From positions 248,001 to 312,000 of the forward strand of contig NZ_AJLE01000002.1 in the NCBI RefSeq assembly GCF_000296775.1: 64,000 nt of DNA, read 5' to 3'. A program made the position numbers and the translations under genes. Of the stretch, positions 45,125 to 54,409 are shown in pieces. Origin of the DNA: Sulfurovum sp. AR (GTDB lineage: Bacteria > Campylobacterota > Campylobacteria > Campylobacterales > Sulfurovaceae). Positions within the stretch are counted from its first letter, which is position 1, and each line of letters starts with the position of its first letter. The notes under the pieces are model-generated. The model did no database searches, was not told the DNA's origin, and was given only the letters and a program-made list of their open reading frames with translations.

Positions 45125-45583
45125 ATGAATAAATGGATGCAGATAGCCTATAACGAAGCGATAAAAGGGATGAATACCAATGAAGGGGGACCGTTTGGTG
45201 CCGTCATTGTCAAAGACGACAAGATCCTTGCTAAAGCCCACAACCGTGTGCTGGCGACAAATGATCCGACGGCCCATGCCGAAATGACCGCCATTAGGGA
45301 AGCCTCGAAGTTACTCGACACTTTTGATCTTTCCGGATGTACCCTGTACGTCACTACACAACCCTGCCCGATGTGCCTCGGGGCTATCTTATGGGCACAT
45401 ATAGAGACTGTCTATTATGGTACGACCAAACTGGATGCGGCCAAAGGTGGCTTCGACGATGCTCGTTTTTACGAGATGATAAAGTGGGAAAAAAATGGTG
45501 TTGTGCTCAAGCAGATCGATTACGAGGCATGCGCAAAGATTTTTGAACAATGGAATGAGAAAGAGGATAAGCAAATCTACTGA
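45125..45583 (+). CDS. guaD: Guanine deaminase (cytidine/deoxycytidylate deaminase fold)
   Basis: A 152-residue zinc hydrolase that converts guanine to xanthine. The zinc site is HAEMTAIREAS (His and catalytic Glu) and TTQPCPMCLGAI (two Cys). The C-terminal GGFDDARFYEMI segment is typical of GuaD, as opposed to the tRNA adenosine deaminase TadA with the same zinc motifs. A related nucleoside deaminase cannot be excluded. It is a single gene behind the pseudogene. Confidence 0.85.
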   Translation: MNKWMQIAYNEAIKGMNTNEGGPFGAVIVKDDKILAKAHNRVLATNDPTAHAEMTAIREASKLLDTFDLSGCTLYVTTQPCPMCLGAILWAHIETVYYGTTKLDAAKGGFDDARFYEMIKWEKNGVVLKQIDYEACAKIFEQWNEKEDKQIY

Positions 45584-45682
45584 CTCTAACACATTACCTC
45601 ATTACACCAGTAGTAAAGAGGTACTGCTAATACTATACTGATCTTTATTCTTGACCATACACCTAGGAAATGGGAGAAAATC

Positions 45683-46078
45683 TCATAACTCAAAAGAGAG
45701 ATTTGCAAATACCCCTTCGACACTTTGTGCCGTTTTATAGCGGGTCTGGAGCATTCTTACCTTTTTGGTCTTCATGTCACAAATAGCTATACGGAAGCTC
45801 ATACCCATTTGCGGTTCAACGATACAGATAATTTTTCCATCATGTTCACGTGTGGCATGGATAATACCCTGAAGTTTGGGAAAGAAGTATTTTGGATAGC
45901 TTAACGGTGTAATCTCTACGATCTTTACCTTATCGCCATCTTTTAGGGTATCAACTATAAGCTGGGCATCTTCCACGCTCTCAAACTGCACACACCAATC
46001 ATCAAAAACCTTATTGAAATGCTTTAGATCTTCATCTAAGAAACCTCCGGCAAGTGATTGTAAAGCAAAAATACCCAT
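45683..46078 (-). CDS. Conserved hypothetical protein
   Basis: A 131-residue soluble protein with mostly beta structure and no export signal (MGIFALQSLAGGFLDEDLKHF start; DGDKVKIVEITPLSYPKYFFPKLQG in the middle; VRMLQTRYKTAQSVEGVFANLSFEL end). I do not recognise a family. A ribosome site AGGAT precedes the ATG. It stands convergent to guaD and divergent from the P460 gene. Confidence 0.65.
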   Translation of the reverse strand: MGIFALQSLAGGFLDEDLKHFNKVFDDWCVQFESVEDAQLIVDTLKDGDKVKIVEITPLSYPKYFFPKLQGIIHATREHDGKIICIVEPQMGMSFRIAICDMKTKKVRMLQTRYKTAQSVEGVFANLSFEL

Positions 46079-46232
46079 TCATTTTATCCTATTTTATCAA
46101 GCGAATTTTAGCATAAATTGCTGGAGAAGAGAAATAACCTACAGGTTAAAGTAGTGTTTTGTGACTCGTCCTCCATCGAGACAATGGGAGAGAGTATATG
46201 CGTATCGATATATTAGTTTATAACTATATGTA

Positions 46233-46261
46233 TTGAAACTTCCAGACATTTCTTGTATACT
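46233..46261 (+). promoter_or_regulatory. Promoter of the cytochrome P460 gene
   Basis: TTGAAA at 46233-46238 and TATACT at 46256-46261 with a 17-base spacer ending ATTTCTTG. It shares the 16-mer ATTTCTTGTATACTAT (46248-46263) with the FmdE-like gene promoter (42338-42353). The leader is about 70 bases. Confidence 0.6.
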
Positions 46262-46336
46262 ATTCATGCTCTAATAAAAGTAGTATGTTTCTCTAAATAA
46301 AGTGAGTCACCATTTACTTGTAAAAAAGGATATAAA

Positions 46337-46840
46337 ATGAAACTTATTAAATTATTTGTCACTTCATTGGCGATGATCTTTTCTTCCACTATCAATACAT
46401 TTGCGGATACACCAGAGCCATCAAACAATATTGACTATCCTGTCGGTTGGCAGATGTGGTCTGCGATAGCTGTTTCTCACCGTACTGATAACAACACAAG
46501 TCGAGTAATATTGGGTAATTCAATTGCAGTCGAAGCAGCACGCACAGGAAAAATTAATCCTTGGCCTGATGGGGCCATATTGGGTAAGATCGTTTGGAAG
46601 GATAAACAACTTAAAAATTGGAAGGCAGCAACTGGACCGGGAGAACTTGTCCATGCCGAATTTATGTTTAGAGACTCAAAGAAATATAGTAAGACATACG
46701 GATGGGGTTGGGCACGTTGGCTTGGTCTGTCACAAAAGCCATTTAATGATGGAGGAAAGTCCTGTATCTCATGTCATACACCAGTCAAAGATCGAGACTG
46801 GACATTTACAGATCCAGCTGCATTTCCAACTTTAAAATAG
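46337..46840 (+). CDS. Cytochrome P460 family protein
   Basis: A 167-residue exported protein with signal peptide (residues 1-23, ending TFA). The cytochrome P460 fold is indicated by YPVGWQMWSAIAVSHRTDNN, NPWPDGAILGKIVWKD, HAEFMFRDSKKYSKTYGWGWARW and the c-type heme site CISCH near residue 146. P460 cytochromes oxidise hydroxylamine or NO; others of the family have no tested substrate. A ribosome site AAGGAT precedes the ATG. A decayed paralogue lies 1.3 kb upstream. The stop is about 60 bases from that of the convergent TOPRIM gene. Confidence 0.85.
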   Translation: MKLIKLFVTSLAMIFSSTINTFADTPEPSNNIDYPVGWQMWSAIAVSHRTDNNTSRVILGNSIAVEAARTGKINPWPDGAILGKIVWKDKQLKNWKAATGPGELVHAEFMFRDSKKYSKTYGWGWARWLGLSQKPFNDGGKSCISCHTPVKDRDWTFTDPAAFPTLK

Positions 46841-46881
46841 CTAACAATGCATATGTGGCGTTAAAAAGAAGTCAAGATAAT

Positions 46882-46889
46882 CCCCCCCC
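46882..46889 (+). repeat. C8 homopolymer tract
   Basis: Eight consecutive C between the P460 stop and the end of the TOPRIM gene. It begins 11 bases past the TOPRIM stop (as G8 on that strand), so it is outside both coding regions. Confidence 0.8.
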
Positions 46890-46899
46890 TCTTGGATTT

Positions 46900-47856
46900 T
46901 CACTTCTCTTTCGTCATATCCTTGACCCTATCTACATCGATCGGTGTGGACCATTTTGCTTCAAATACCGTTTCCATAGACTCTACCTCCTCTCTAATAT
47001 CCTCTACTCTCTTTCTTAACTGCTCATGCAATTGCTTATAGTGCTTGTCGGTAGACAACAGCTCTTCTTCTTTTTCTTTTTTCCATCGATATCGGCTCAA
47101 CGCTTCCACAACTTCCGGGGCGACGGATTTCAGAATGGCTGATTCGAGGAGTTCGGCTTTGTTCTCTACTACATTGAGCTCAACCCCAAGTGTCTGACCC
47201 TTTTCTATCCAAGATTGGTTGAGTTTGTTTTGTTTATTGGTGCTGAGGGTATAAGTGGGATAATGAGAGACGATATCTTCATATCCACTGCCAAAAAGCA
47301 CAGGGATGGCACTAAATTCGATATCTGGGTTAATGAGCCCTAAGTCATTCTTGACCTTCACCGCAAGTGAGTGAAAGATGGATTCACCGGATGGGTCGAA
47401 GTCGGTAATGGCTATAAGATAGGCTTTATTGTATTTGGCCGTACGGTTAAGATATTGGGCAATATTCACCGACTCAAAAGATGGGATCTGTCCGGTACTG
47501 CTATAGATACCACATTGCAGTGCTTCGGAGAGTATGTCTGTACTTCTCGTCGGCTTTTCTGTGAAAAGCACGATGGGGGTATTATAGGTGTGTTTGTCAT
47601 TACTGAGTCCCTTAGTGATAAGGTTGAGTCGACTGTAGATCGTCACATCACCATCCAAAAAGAGTTCATAGAGATATTCGCCTATGAGTCTGTTGACATA
47701 GATATCCCACTTGTCATCAGGCATTTTTTTGAGATGTTCGATGTCCCCTTTGAACTTATACCAGATATCTCTGATATTTTCCACGGTTTCACCTGTGGAA
47801 AGAAACTGATCGATATAGGTGGTAAGTTTTTTGCGGGTGCCTCTGTAGTGTTTCAT
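46900..47856 (-). CDS. Orphan TOPRIM-domain protein, Spo11/topoisomerase VI-A-like
   Basis: A 318-residue soluble protein. The centre has the features of a TOPRIM metal site: PIVLFTEKPT (acidic Glu, about residues 94-103), a GIYSSTGQIPS loop and LIAITDFDPSGESIF (DxD motif, about 146-160), most like that of topoisomerase VI subunit A. The N-terminal 90 residues are helical (WYKFKGDIEHLKKM), and the last 60 are a charged coiled coil (KHYKQLHEQLRKRVEDIREEVESME, about 262-286). No catalytic tyrosine domain was recognised. No partner gene such as a topoVI-B or ATPase is near. Role unknown; DNA or RNA binding is inferred. Confidence 0.6.
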   Translation of the reverse strand: MKHYRGTRKKLTTYIDQFLSTGETVENIRDIWYKFKGDIEHLKKMPDDKWDIYVNRLIGEYLYELFLDGDVTIYSRLNLITKGLSNDKHTYNTPIVLFTEKPTRSTDILSEALQCGIYSSTGQIPSFESVNIAQYLNRTAKYNKAYLIAITDFDPSGESIFHSLAVKVKNDLGLINPDIEFSAIPVLFGSGYEDIVSHYPTYTLSTNKQNKLNQSWIEKGQTLGVELNVVENKAELLESAILKSVAPEVVEALSRYRWKKEKEEELLSTDKHYKQLHEQLRKRVEDIREEVESMETVFEAKWSTPIDVDRVKDMTKEK

Positions 47857-48031
47857 AGCTTAGCCTTTACGCATACAAAGTTAGAAACATTATACCAGTT
47901 TTTAACTCTTGTCACTACTCGTAAATCCGGATCTTGAGCACAGAATTAAAATCATTTTGGAAAATTCATAAAAATAGAGAAAAACTTATTAAATGATAAT
48001 TTTTATTATTTACATGTAAGTATAACAACTA

Positions 48032-48037
48032 TATAAT
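48032..48037 (+). promoter_or_regulatory. -10 box of the cytochrome c peroxidase gene
   Basis: TATAAT at 48032-48037, with AAGGAG and the ATG at 48065 downstream. Confidence 0.45.
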
Positions 48038-48064
48038 GACTTATAAAATTTATAAGGAGACTAT

Positions 48065-49084
48065 ATGAAAATGACTAAAATAATTGCTGCTTCACTTGTA
48101 GCATCATCCGTATTATTTGCTGGTTCATTGGCTGATAAAGCAAAATCAATGGGGCTTCAACCGATCCCAATAGATAAAAATGAGCTTACCAAACTTACGG
48201 ATCCAAATGGAACCATTACACCTGAGAGAGTGGAACTAGGTAAAAAACTCTATTTTGAACCAAGACTTTCAAAAAGCGGTATCATCTCCTGTAATACCTG
48301 TCACAACCTTGGACTTGGAGGAACGGATGGAGCACCGGCAGCTGTAGGTCACATGTGGGTTGCAAATCCACACCACCTGAATTCACCAACAGTTTACAAT
48401 GCAGTCTTCTTTAAATCTCAGTTCTGGGATGGAAGAAGTCCACACCTTGAAGATCAGGCACAGGGCCCTATGCAGGCAGCACCTGAGATGGCATCACCGG
48501 CTTCACTGGTTGTAGATAGAATCAATTCTATTCCAGCATATGTGGAAGAGTTTAAAAAAGCATATGGAAACGATGTAAAAGTTGATTTCCCAACGATCAC
48601 ATCAACGATCGGTATCTTTGAGAGAACATTGGTCACACCATCAAGATACGATGACTTCCTCAATGGTAAAGATGATGCATTGAACGATGCTGAAAAAGAG
48701 GGGCTACAAGTATTTATGGATCAAGGATGTGCATCATGCCATAACGGTGTAGCACTTGGTGGAACCATGATGCCATTCCCAATGATCAAACCATATAAAT
48801 TTGCAGATGTAGGTGACTTCAAAGGTGATAAGAAGGGTATGGTAAAAGTACCAACACTCAGAAATGTGACGGAGACAGCACCATATTTCCATAATGGTCA
48901 GATCTGGAGCCTTGCTGAAGCGGTTCAAGAGATGGGACGTACACAGCTTGGAAAAAATATTTCTGATGAAGATGCAGCAAAGATCGTGACATTCCTCAAA
49001 GCGTTAAAAGGTGAAAAACCGGAGATTGTTTATCCACAGCTTCCGGAAAGTACTGCTACAACGCCTAAACCTGATTTTAACTAA
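48065..49084 (+). CDS. Di-heme cytochrome c peroxidase
   Basis: A 339-residue periplasmic enzyme that reduces hydrogen peroxide with electrons from cytochromes. It has a signal peptide (residues 1-19, ending LFAG), two c-type heme motifs CNTCH (about 76-80) and CASCH (about 222-226), and the family stretches VELGKKLYFEPRLSKSGIISC, NSPTVYNAVFFKSQFWDGRSPHLEDQA and VPTLRNVTETAPYFHNG. Length is normal for CcpA/MauG-type peroxidases. It is a single gene with a strong ribosome site (AAGGAG). Confidence 0.94.
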   Translation: MKMTKIIAASLVASSVLFAGSLADKAKSMGLQPIPIDKNELTKLTDPNGTITPERVELGKKLYFEPRLSKSGIISCNTCHNLGLGGTDGAPAAVGHMWVANPHHLNSPTVYNAVFFKSQFWDGRSPHLEDQAQGPMQAAPEMASPASLVVDRINSIPAYVEEFKKAYGNDVKVDFPTITSTIGIFERTLVTPSRYDDFLNGKDDALNDAEKEGLQVFMDQGCASCHNGVALGGTMMPFPMIKPYKFADVGDFKGDKKGMVKVPTLRNVTETAPYFHNGQIWSLAEAVQEMGRTQLGKNISDEDAAKIVTFLKALKGEKPEIVYPQLPESTATTPKPDFN

Positions 49085-49129
49085 TCAAACATTATGTTGC
49101 AGAGCGGGAAATTCTTTCTTGTTCTGTAA

Positions 49130-50965
49130 CTATATATCTACGATACTCTTGATCTCATCAAGATATAACAGCTCTTTTTCTACCAGTTTATCTGAAAGCG
49201 CACTGATCTCTTTCTTATGGGTTTGAAAAAGTTTTAATACCTCTTCCTCTTTTTCTGTAATGATCTTCCTTACTTCATCATCTATGAGTTTGGCTGTCGC
49301 TTCACTGAAGTCTTTTGGCATCGCCATTTCACGCCCCAAAAAGACATGATCTTCCCCTTTTTGATAGTAAACAGGTCCAAGCACTTCACTCATACCCCAT
49401 TGGCTTACCATATGTGTTGCCAGACTCGTTGCCTCTTTAAGATCATTGGCCGCTCCTGAAGAGAGATCACCAAGCAGTGTTTGTTCTGCAGCCCTTCCAC
49501 CAAGCATCACCCCTATTTTGTCTAGCAGATAGGCCTTTGGAAAGTTTTTTAAATCTTTCAACGGCAGTTGTTCTGTCATTCCCAGTGCCTGCCCTCTGGG
49601 AATGATACTTACCTTTTCTATAGGATCTGCATGTTCAAGCAGCAGTGCAGCAAGTACATGACCACTCTCATGAATGGCTACTCTTTGCTTGTCCTTTTCA
49701 TCCAAGACAAACTCCTGTTCGACACCCATGATGATACGATCACGTGCATACATGAAATCATCCTGTGTGACGTACTTTTGCCCTTCTCTAGCTGCATGCA
49801 TGGCTGCTTCGTTGACAAGATTGGCGAGATCTGCACCGGAGAAACCGATAGATATTTTTGCTATCTTCTCCAAATCTATAGAGTTGTCTATCTGAACATT
49901 ACGTATATGGATGTTGAGTATCTTTTCACGTGCTTTGACATCGGGCAGACTGAGTGTGATTTTACGGTCAAACCTACCCGGTCTCAGCAGTGCATAATCG
50001 AGAACATCGGGACGATTCGTCGCTGCGATGACCACGACCTGCTCTTCTGACTCAAAACCGTCCATCTCAGCTAAGATCTGGTTGAGTGTCTGTTCTTTTT
50101 CATCATGACCGCCGCCTACACCTGCACCTCTGGCACGCCCGACAGAGTCAATTTCATCGATAAAAATGATTGCAGGGGCTTCTTTTTTGGCTTTGTTAAA
50201 AAGATCACGTACCCTAGCTGCCCCTACTCCTACAAACATTTCAACAAACTCCGAACCACTGATGGAAAAGAATGGCACTTCCGCCTCCCCTGCTACTGCT
50301 TTTGCCAAAAGGGTCTTCCCCGTACCCGGTGCTCCCATCAGCAAGATCCCTCTGGGAATTTTGGCACCTATTCTTTCATATTTTTCAGGATTTTTAAGAA
50401 AGTCCACAACTTCATAGAGTTCGATCTTTGCATTTTCCACACCTGCTAGGTCATCAAACGTCACAGATACCTTTTGTTTCTCATATTTTTTAGCCGTGGA
50501 TTTCATAAAGTCAAATACACCTCCACCCATACCACCTAATTGCTCTTTCATACGTCGTGAACTGTAAAATATAAACCCTATAAAGATAAAAAGTGGCAGC
50601 AACATAAAAAAAGCAAGCCAAAAACCTGACTCTTTTTGTGACTTCACGAACATCTCAACCTGATTTTTTTCCAATAGTGCTAATAATGTTTTATCTTCAA
50701 AAGGAGGAAGTGTTGTCCTTACATAAGCAGGTCTCGAACCTATCTCACCTTTTAAAGTAGCTACAACCTGATCTCCATCGATTCGTATCTCTTTGATACT
50801 ATTTTCTGCAATTTTCTTTTTAAATTCATCGTAAGAGAGTGTTTGACTCTGTTTCTGCAATGACATATAATTATACAATTGAAATCCGAGCATGATCATG
50901 ATCAGTATCACCCATATATTGGTAAAAGGATTGAATTTAGGCATATCTATCGGTTCTTGTTTCAT
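49130..50965 (-). CDS. ftsH: ATP-dependent zinc metalloprotease FtsH
   Basis: A 611-residue membrane protease that degrades misfolded membrane and regulatory proteins. Two N-terminal helices (about residues 15-30 and 110-128) flank a periplasmic domain. The AAA domain has [17 protein letters not shown] (about 205-221), [11 protein letters not shown] and the second region [21 protein letters not shown]; the zinc site is AIHESGHVL (HExxH, about 418-422). I start at MKQEPID (50965), which has GGGAG ahead; the ATG four codons upstream has none. It is divergent from the ygiQ gene. Confidence 0.96.
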   Translation of the reverse strand: MKQEPIDMPKFNPFTNIWVILIMIMLGFQLYNYMSLQKQSQTLSYDEFKKKIAENSIKEIRIDGDQVVATLKGEIGSRPAYVRTTLPPFEDKTLLALLEKNQVEMFVKSQKESGFWLAFFMLLPLFIFIGFIFYSSRRMKEQLGGMGGGVFDFMKSTAKKYEKQKVSVTFDDLAGVENAKIELYEVVDFLKNPEKYERIGAKIPRGILLMGAPGTGKTLLAKAVAGEAEVPFFSISGSEFVEMFVGVGAARVRDLFNKAKKEAPAIIFIDEIDSVGRARGAGVGGGHDEKEQTLNQILAEMDGFESEEQVVVIAATNRPDVLDYALLRPGRFDRKITLSLPDVKAREKILNIHIRNVQIDNSIDLEKIAKISIGFSGADLANLVNEAAMHAAREGQKYVTQDDFMYARDRIIMGVEQEFVLDEKDKQRVAIHESGHVLAALLLEHADPIEKVSIIPRGQALGMTEQLPLKDLKNFPKAYLLDKIGVMLGGRAAEQTLLGDLSSGAANDLKEATSLATHMVSQWGMSEVLGPVYYQKGEDHVFLGREMAMPKDFSEATAKLIDDEVRKIITEKEEEVLKLFQTHKKEISALSDKLVEKELLYLDEIKSIVDI

Positions 50966-51141
50966 CTCTACTCCCATTAGGAAATTATCAACTCTATACT
51001 TATTGTACCAAAATATAGAAAGTCATTTTATAAGGATAATAGGTATCATAAGGATAATTCACACTTATTGGCTATAATACGAAAATAATCACTATGAAAG
51101 AAGAAATTCCTGTATTTTGGATGCATGAATAAGGTACCCCT

Positions 51142-52896
51142 ATGAGCAAACTTGATCTTAGAGAAGCAAAACGTTTTTTACCTACCACCAGAGAAGAGAT
51201 GGATGCACTTGGGTGGAAACAGTGTGATGTGATATTGATCTCTGGAGATGCCTATATAGATTCTCCGTTCATTGGTGTGGCTACAGTCGGACGTATGCTT
51301 GAAAAGCTTGGGTATAAGGTTGGAATCATAGGTCAGCCTGATATCAAGAGTGACAAAGATATCAGACGTTTGGGTGAACCGAGACTCTACTGGGGTGTGA
51401 GTGGTGGAAGTATTGACTCTATGGTAGCGAACTATACAGCTACAAAGAAGTTTAGAAATTCTGATGATTATACACCCGGAGGAAAGAATACCAAACGTCC
51501 AGACCGAGCTGTTCTGGTCTACACCAATCTCATACGTCAAAACTTTAAAAATACGGTGCCTATCGTACTGGGCGGTATAGAAGCTTCTCTTAGACGTGTC
51601 ACCCACTACGACTACTGGAGCAACAAGCTTAGAAAACCTATACTCTTTGACTCTAAGGCAGATATACTCATCTATGGTATGGGAGAACAGGCGATTCGTG
51701 AGCTTACCCATGCCTTGGATAAAGGTAAGGAGTGGAGAGACATACGCGGTGTCTGCTACATAAACAAAGAGCCTGTAGAGCAGTATCATCAACTTCCCTC
51801 ACACCAGGAGTGTCTGGATGATAAAGAGAAGTATATAGATCTTTTTGATCTTTTTTATGACAACAATGATCCCATCGCAGCAAAAGGTCTTTGCCAGAAA
51901 GTAGACACACGTTACTCTATACAAAACCCGCCATGCGATTATCTGAGTGAACCTGAGATGGATGAAGTCTCTGCCCTGCCGTTTACAAGAGAACTTCATC
52001 CTTATCACCGTCCGGAAGGAAAAGTAAAGTGTCTGGAGACGATCAAATTCTCCATCATGACACATCAGGGATGCTGGGGTGAGTGTAACTTCTGTGCCAT
52101 AGGTGTACACCAGGGACGTACGATCCGTACACGTTCTGAACAATCCATCGTCAAAGAAGCCAATCAGTTTAAAGAGTATAAAGACTTTAAGGGCATCATT
52201 TCAGATCTTGGCGGCCCTACGGCAAACATGTACGGTTATGAGTGTAACAAAAAGCTCAAACTGGGCACCTGTGACCATCAGCGCTGTGTGGATTCACAAC
52301 ATTTGTGTTCTTCAATGAAACCAGACCATACCCGTGTGATAGGTATGATGAAACAGGTACGTAACATAGAGGGTATCAAAAAGGCCTTCGTAGCTTCAGG
52401 AATACGTTATGACCTTATCAATGAAGACAAACGTAAGGGATACTCTTATCTGAAAGAGTTGGTAGAACACCATATATCAGGCCAGATGAAAGTCGCACCT
52501 GAACATACTCAGCAGCATGTACTTGATCTTATGGGAAAACCGGGAAAACAGACACTGATAGACTTTAAAAGGCTGTATGACAAACTCAACAAAGATATGG
52601 GGAAAAGGCAGTACCTTACCTACTATCTTATCGCCGCGCACCCGGGTTGTGAAGAGAAAGATATGCATGAACTGAAACGTTTTACGACTGAAGAGCTTAA
52701 AATGAACCCTGAACAGGCACAGGTCTTTACACCGACTCCTGGAACATACTCTGCCGTAATGTACTACACAGAGATGGACCCGGTCACGCGTAAAAAGATC
52801 TTTGTGGAAAAAGATATACATAAAAAAGAAAACAAAAAGCCATCGTACAGGCAAAAACAAATTTTAAATCAGGATTTGCAAGTTAATGCCCAATAG
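51142..52896 (+). CDS. YgiQ-family radical SAM protein
   Basis: A 584-residue radical-SAM enzyme of the YgiQ group. The [4Fe-4S]/SAM motif is GCWGECNFCAIGVHQGRTIRTRS (cysteines at about 311, 315 and 318). It has the N-terminal B12-binding-like FLPTTREEMDALGWKQCDVILISGDAYID region and the family GGIEASLRRVTHYDYWSNKLRKP and SGQMKVAPEHTQQHVLDLMGKP stretches. The reaction is not known for the family. The end overlaps the HAD phosphatase gene by 11 bases. TATAAT at 51072 is the likely promoter. Confidence 0.9.
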   Translation: MSKLDLREAKRFLPTTREEMDALGWKQCDVILISGDAYIDSPFIGVATVGRMLEKLGYKVGIIGQPDIKSDKDIRRLGEPRLYWGVSGGSIDSMVANYTATKKFRNSDDYTPGGKNTKRPDRAVLVYTNLIRQNFKNTVPIVLGGIEASLRRVTHYDYWSNKLRKPILFDSKADILIYGMGEQAIRELTHALDKGKEWRDIRGVCYINKEPVEQYHQLPSHQECLDDKEKYIDLFDLFYDNNDPIAAKGLCQKVDTRYSIQNPPCDYLSEPEMDEVSALPFTRELHPYHRPEGKVKCLETIKFSIMTHQGCWGECNFCAIGVHQGRTIRTRSEQSIVKEANQFKEYKDFKGIISDLGGPTANMYGYECNKKLKLGTCDHQRCVDSQHLCSSMKPDHTRVIGMMKQVRNIEGIKKAFVASGIRYDLINEDKRKGYSYLKELVEHHISGQMKVAPEHTQQHVLDLMGKPGKQTLIDFKRLYDKLNKDMGKRQYLTYYLIAAHPGCEEKDMHELKRFTTEELKMNPEQAQVFTPTPGTYSAVMYYTEMDPVTRKKIFVEKDIHKKENKKPSYRQKQILNQDLQVNAQ

Positions 52897-53716
52897 ACCT
52901 ATCTATATCACTGACCTAGACCATACGTTTTTGCGTACGGACCAGAGTGTCAGTGATTTCAGCAGAGAAGTTTGGAACACAAAAAGCAAAGATGCCATTC
53001 TCTCAGTAGCCACAGCAAGAAGCTTTCAAAAAACCCATGACTTTTTGAAAAAACTCCATCTGGATGCCCCTATGATACTATTAGACGGTACGATGATTGT
53101 CTCTCCGGACAAAAAGCTCATAGATCTAAAAACCATAAAAAAAGCACTGGGTGATGCCATCGTTGAAGTTGGCTTACAGTTTGATATTGACCCTTTTATC
53201 ATAGGGTTGAAAGACATGGATCTCAATGAAGCATTTTTGTACCCTCGTAAACTGAATGAGCATCAGAAATTTGTCCTCAAGGGCTACAAAAATGATCCAC
53301 GACTACAGTTCAACCCTGAAAATAAAACCATGGAGTTGAACCTGAAGATCGTTTATTTTGGTGATAAAAAAACACTGGAACCTCTTACATCGAAATTAAA
53401 AGCGACATTCAAAGATGCCATAGAGTGTAAACTCTCTCCTGAAAAATACTCAGACGGCTACTTCCTGACGATACTTCACCCTGAAGGGGACAAAGCCCAT
53501 GCACTTCAGAAGGTTATGAACTATCTAGAACGAGATCCTGCTGATGTAACGGTATTTGGTGACTCTGTCAATGACATTGGGATGTTCAAGCTTGCAGGAA
53601 CCTCTGTAGCCGTTTCCAATGCCCTGGATGAGGTAAAAGCCGTAGCAGATGTCATACTTCCTCACTCTAACGATGAAGATGCAGTGGCCAAATATTTGAA
53701 AGAACAGAAGCGTTAA
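52886..53716 (+). CDS. HAD-superfamily phosphatase (Cof/IIB type)
   Basis: A 276-residue HAD hydrolase. The nucleophile motif is DLDHTFLRTD (Asp10), motif II is VATARS, and motifs III/IV are the Lys in GDKAHAL and FGDSVNDIGMFKLAG. The cap between them is of the IIB type found in Cof-like sugar-phosphate phosphatases. Substrate unknown. It is coupled to ygiQ and convergent with murU: the two stop codons share the palindrome TTAA at 53713-53716. See the finding on a possible MurNAc-6-phosphate phosphatase role. Confidence 0.85.
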   Translation: MPNRPIYITDLDHTFLRTDQSVSDFSREVWNTKSKDAILSVATARSFQKTHDFLKKLHLDAPMILLDGTMIVSPDKKLIDLKTIKKALGDAIVEVGLQFDIDPFIIGLKDMDLNEAFLYPRKLNEHQKFVLKGYKNDPRLQFNPENKTMELNLKIVYFGDKKTLEPLTSKLKATFKDAIECKLSPEKYSDGYFLTILHPEGDKAHALQKVMNYLERDPADVTVFGDSVNDIGMFKLAGTSVAVSNALDEVKAVADVILPHSNDEDAVAKYLKEQKR

Positions 53717-54381
53717 TACCTATTCATCAACTGGGCGTTCAAAAGCTCCAGTCTCTCTGGTGTCCCTATATCAAGCCATTCGCCTTCATAGAGTTCACCG
53801 GTTACTTTTCCCTCTTTGATTGCTGCTCTGAGTAAAGGTGCCAGTGCAGATTTACCGTAGGGTACCCCATCAAAGAGTTTTGGAGAGTAGTACCCAATGC
53901 CAGAGAAAGTGTATTGCCTGTTATCAATGACCCTGTTCCGATCTAAGGCGAAATCTCCTTCAGGGTTATGTTCCGGGTTGGGTACAAGGACTAAATGGGC
54001 GAGAATCCCTTCTGCAAGCTTTCTATGGTCTTGAAAATCATAATCGGTCCATATATCTCCATTGAGAACCAAAAATGCCTGATCCCCAAGGAATGGCAGC
54101 GCTTTGATGATGCCCCCTGCAGTCTCAAGTCCACCCTCTTCCTGTTCATCAGAGTAGGTAATGTTCACGCCCCACTCTGAACCGTCACCCAGTGCTTCAG
54201 GGATTTGATACCCTAGGTGTGCAATGTTAATGACTATATCAGTATAGCCGTCATGTGCAAGACGTTCTATGTGCCATACGATAAGAGGTATACCGCCTAC
54301 CTTAAGTAGAGGTTTCGGTGTCGTGTCGGTCAGTGGCCTCATTCTTGTTCCCGATCCTGCAGCAAGTATCATACATTTCAT
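53713..54381 (-). CDS. murU: N-acetylmuramate 1-phosphate uridylyltransferase MurU
   Basis: A 222-residue nucleotidyltransferase. It begins MKCMILAAGSGTRMRPLTDTTPKPLLKVGG, the nucleotide-binding signature of sugar-phosphate nucleotidyltransferases, and has LVLNGDIWTDYDF with the metal-binding Asp, and EWLDIGTPERL near the end. Placement after AnmK and AmgK singles out MurU, which makes UDP-MurNAc from MurNAc-1-phosphate. By sequence alone it could also be a mannose-1-phosphate guanylyltransferase-like enzyme. It lies 28 bases after amgK. Confidence 0.88.
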   Translation of the reverse strand: MKCMILAAGSGTRMRPLTDTTPKPLLKVGGIPLIVWHIERLAHDGYTDIVINIAHLGYQIPEALGDGSEWGVNITYSDEQEEGGLETAGGIIKALPFLGDQAFLVLNGDIWTDYDFQDHRKLAEGILAHLVLVPNPEHNPEGDFALDRNRVIDNRQYTFSGIGYYSPKLFDGVPYGKSALAPLLRAAIKEGKVTGELYEGEWLDIGTPERLELLNAQLMNRY

Positions 54382-54409
54382 GGTAGTGTATCCTTTATTA
54401 ATTAAGCAG

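Noticed and set aside
51178-51792. Open minus-strand frame of 204 codons inside the ygiQ gene
   Set aside because: Shadow of a conserved radical-SAM gene; no ribosome site and no family features.
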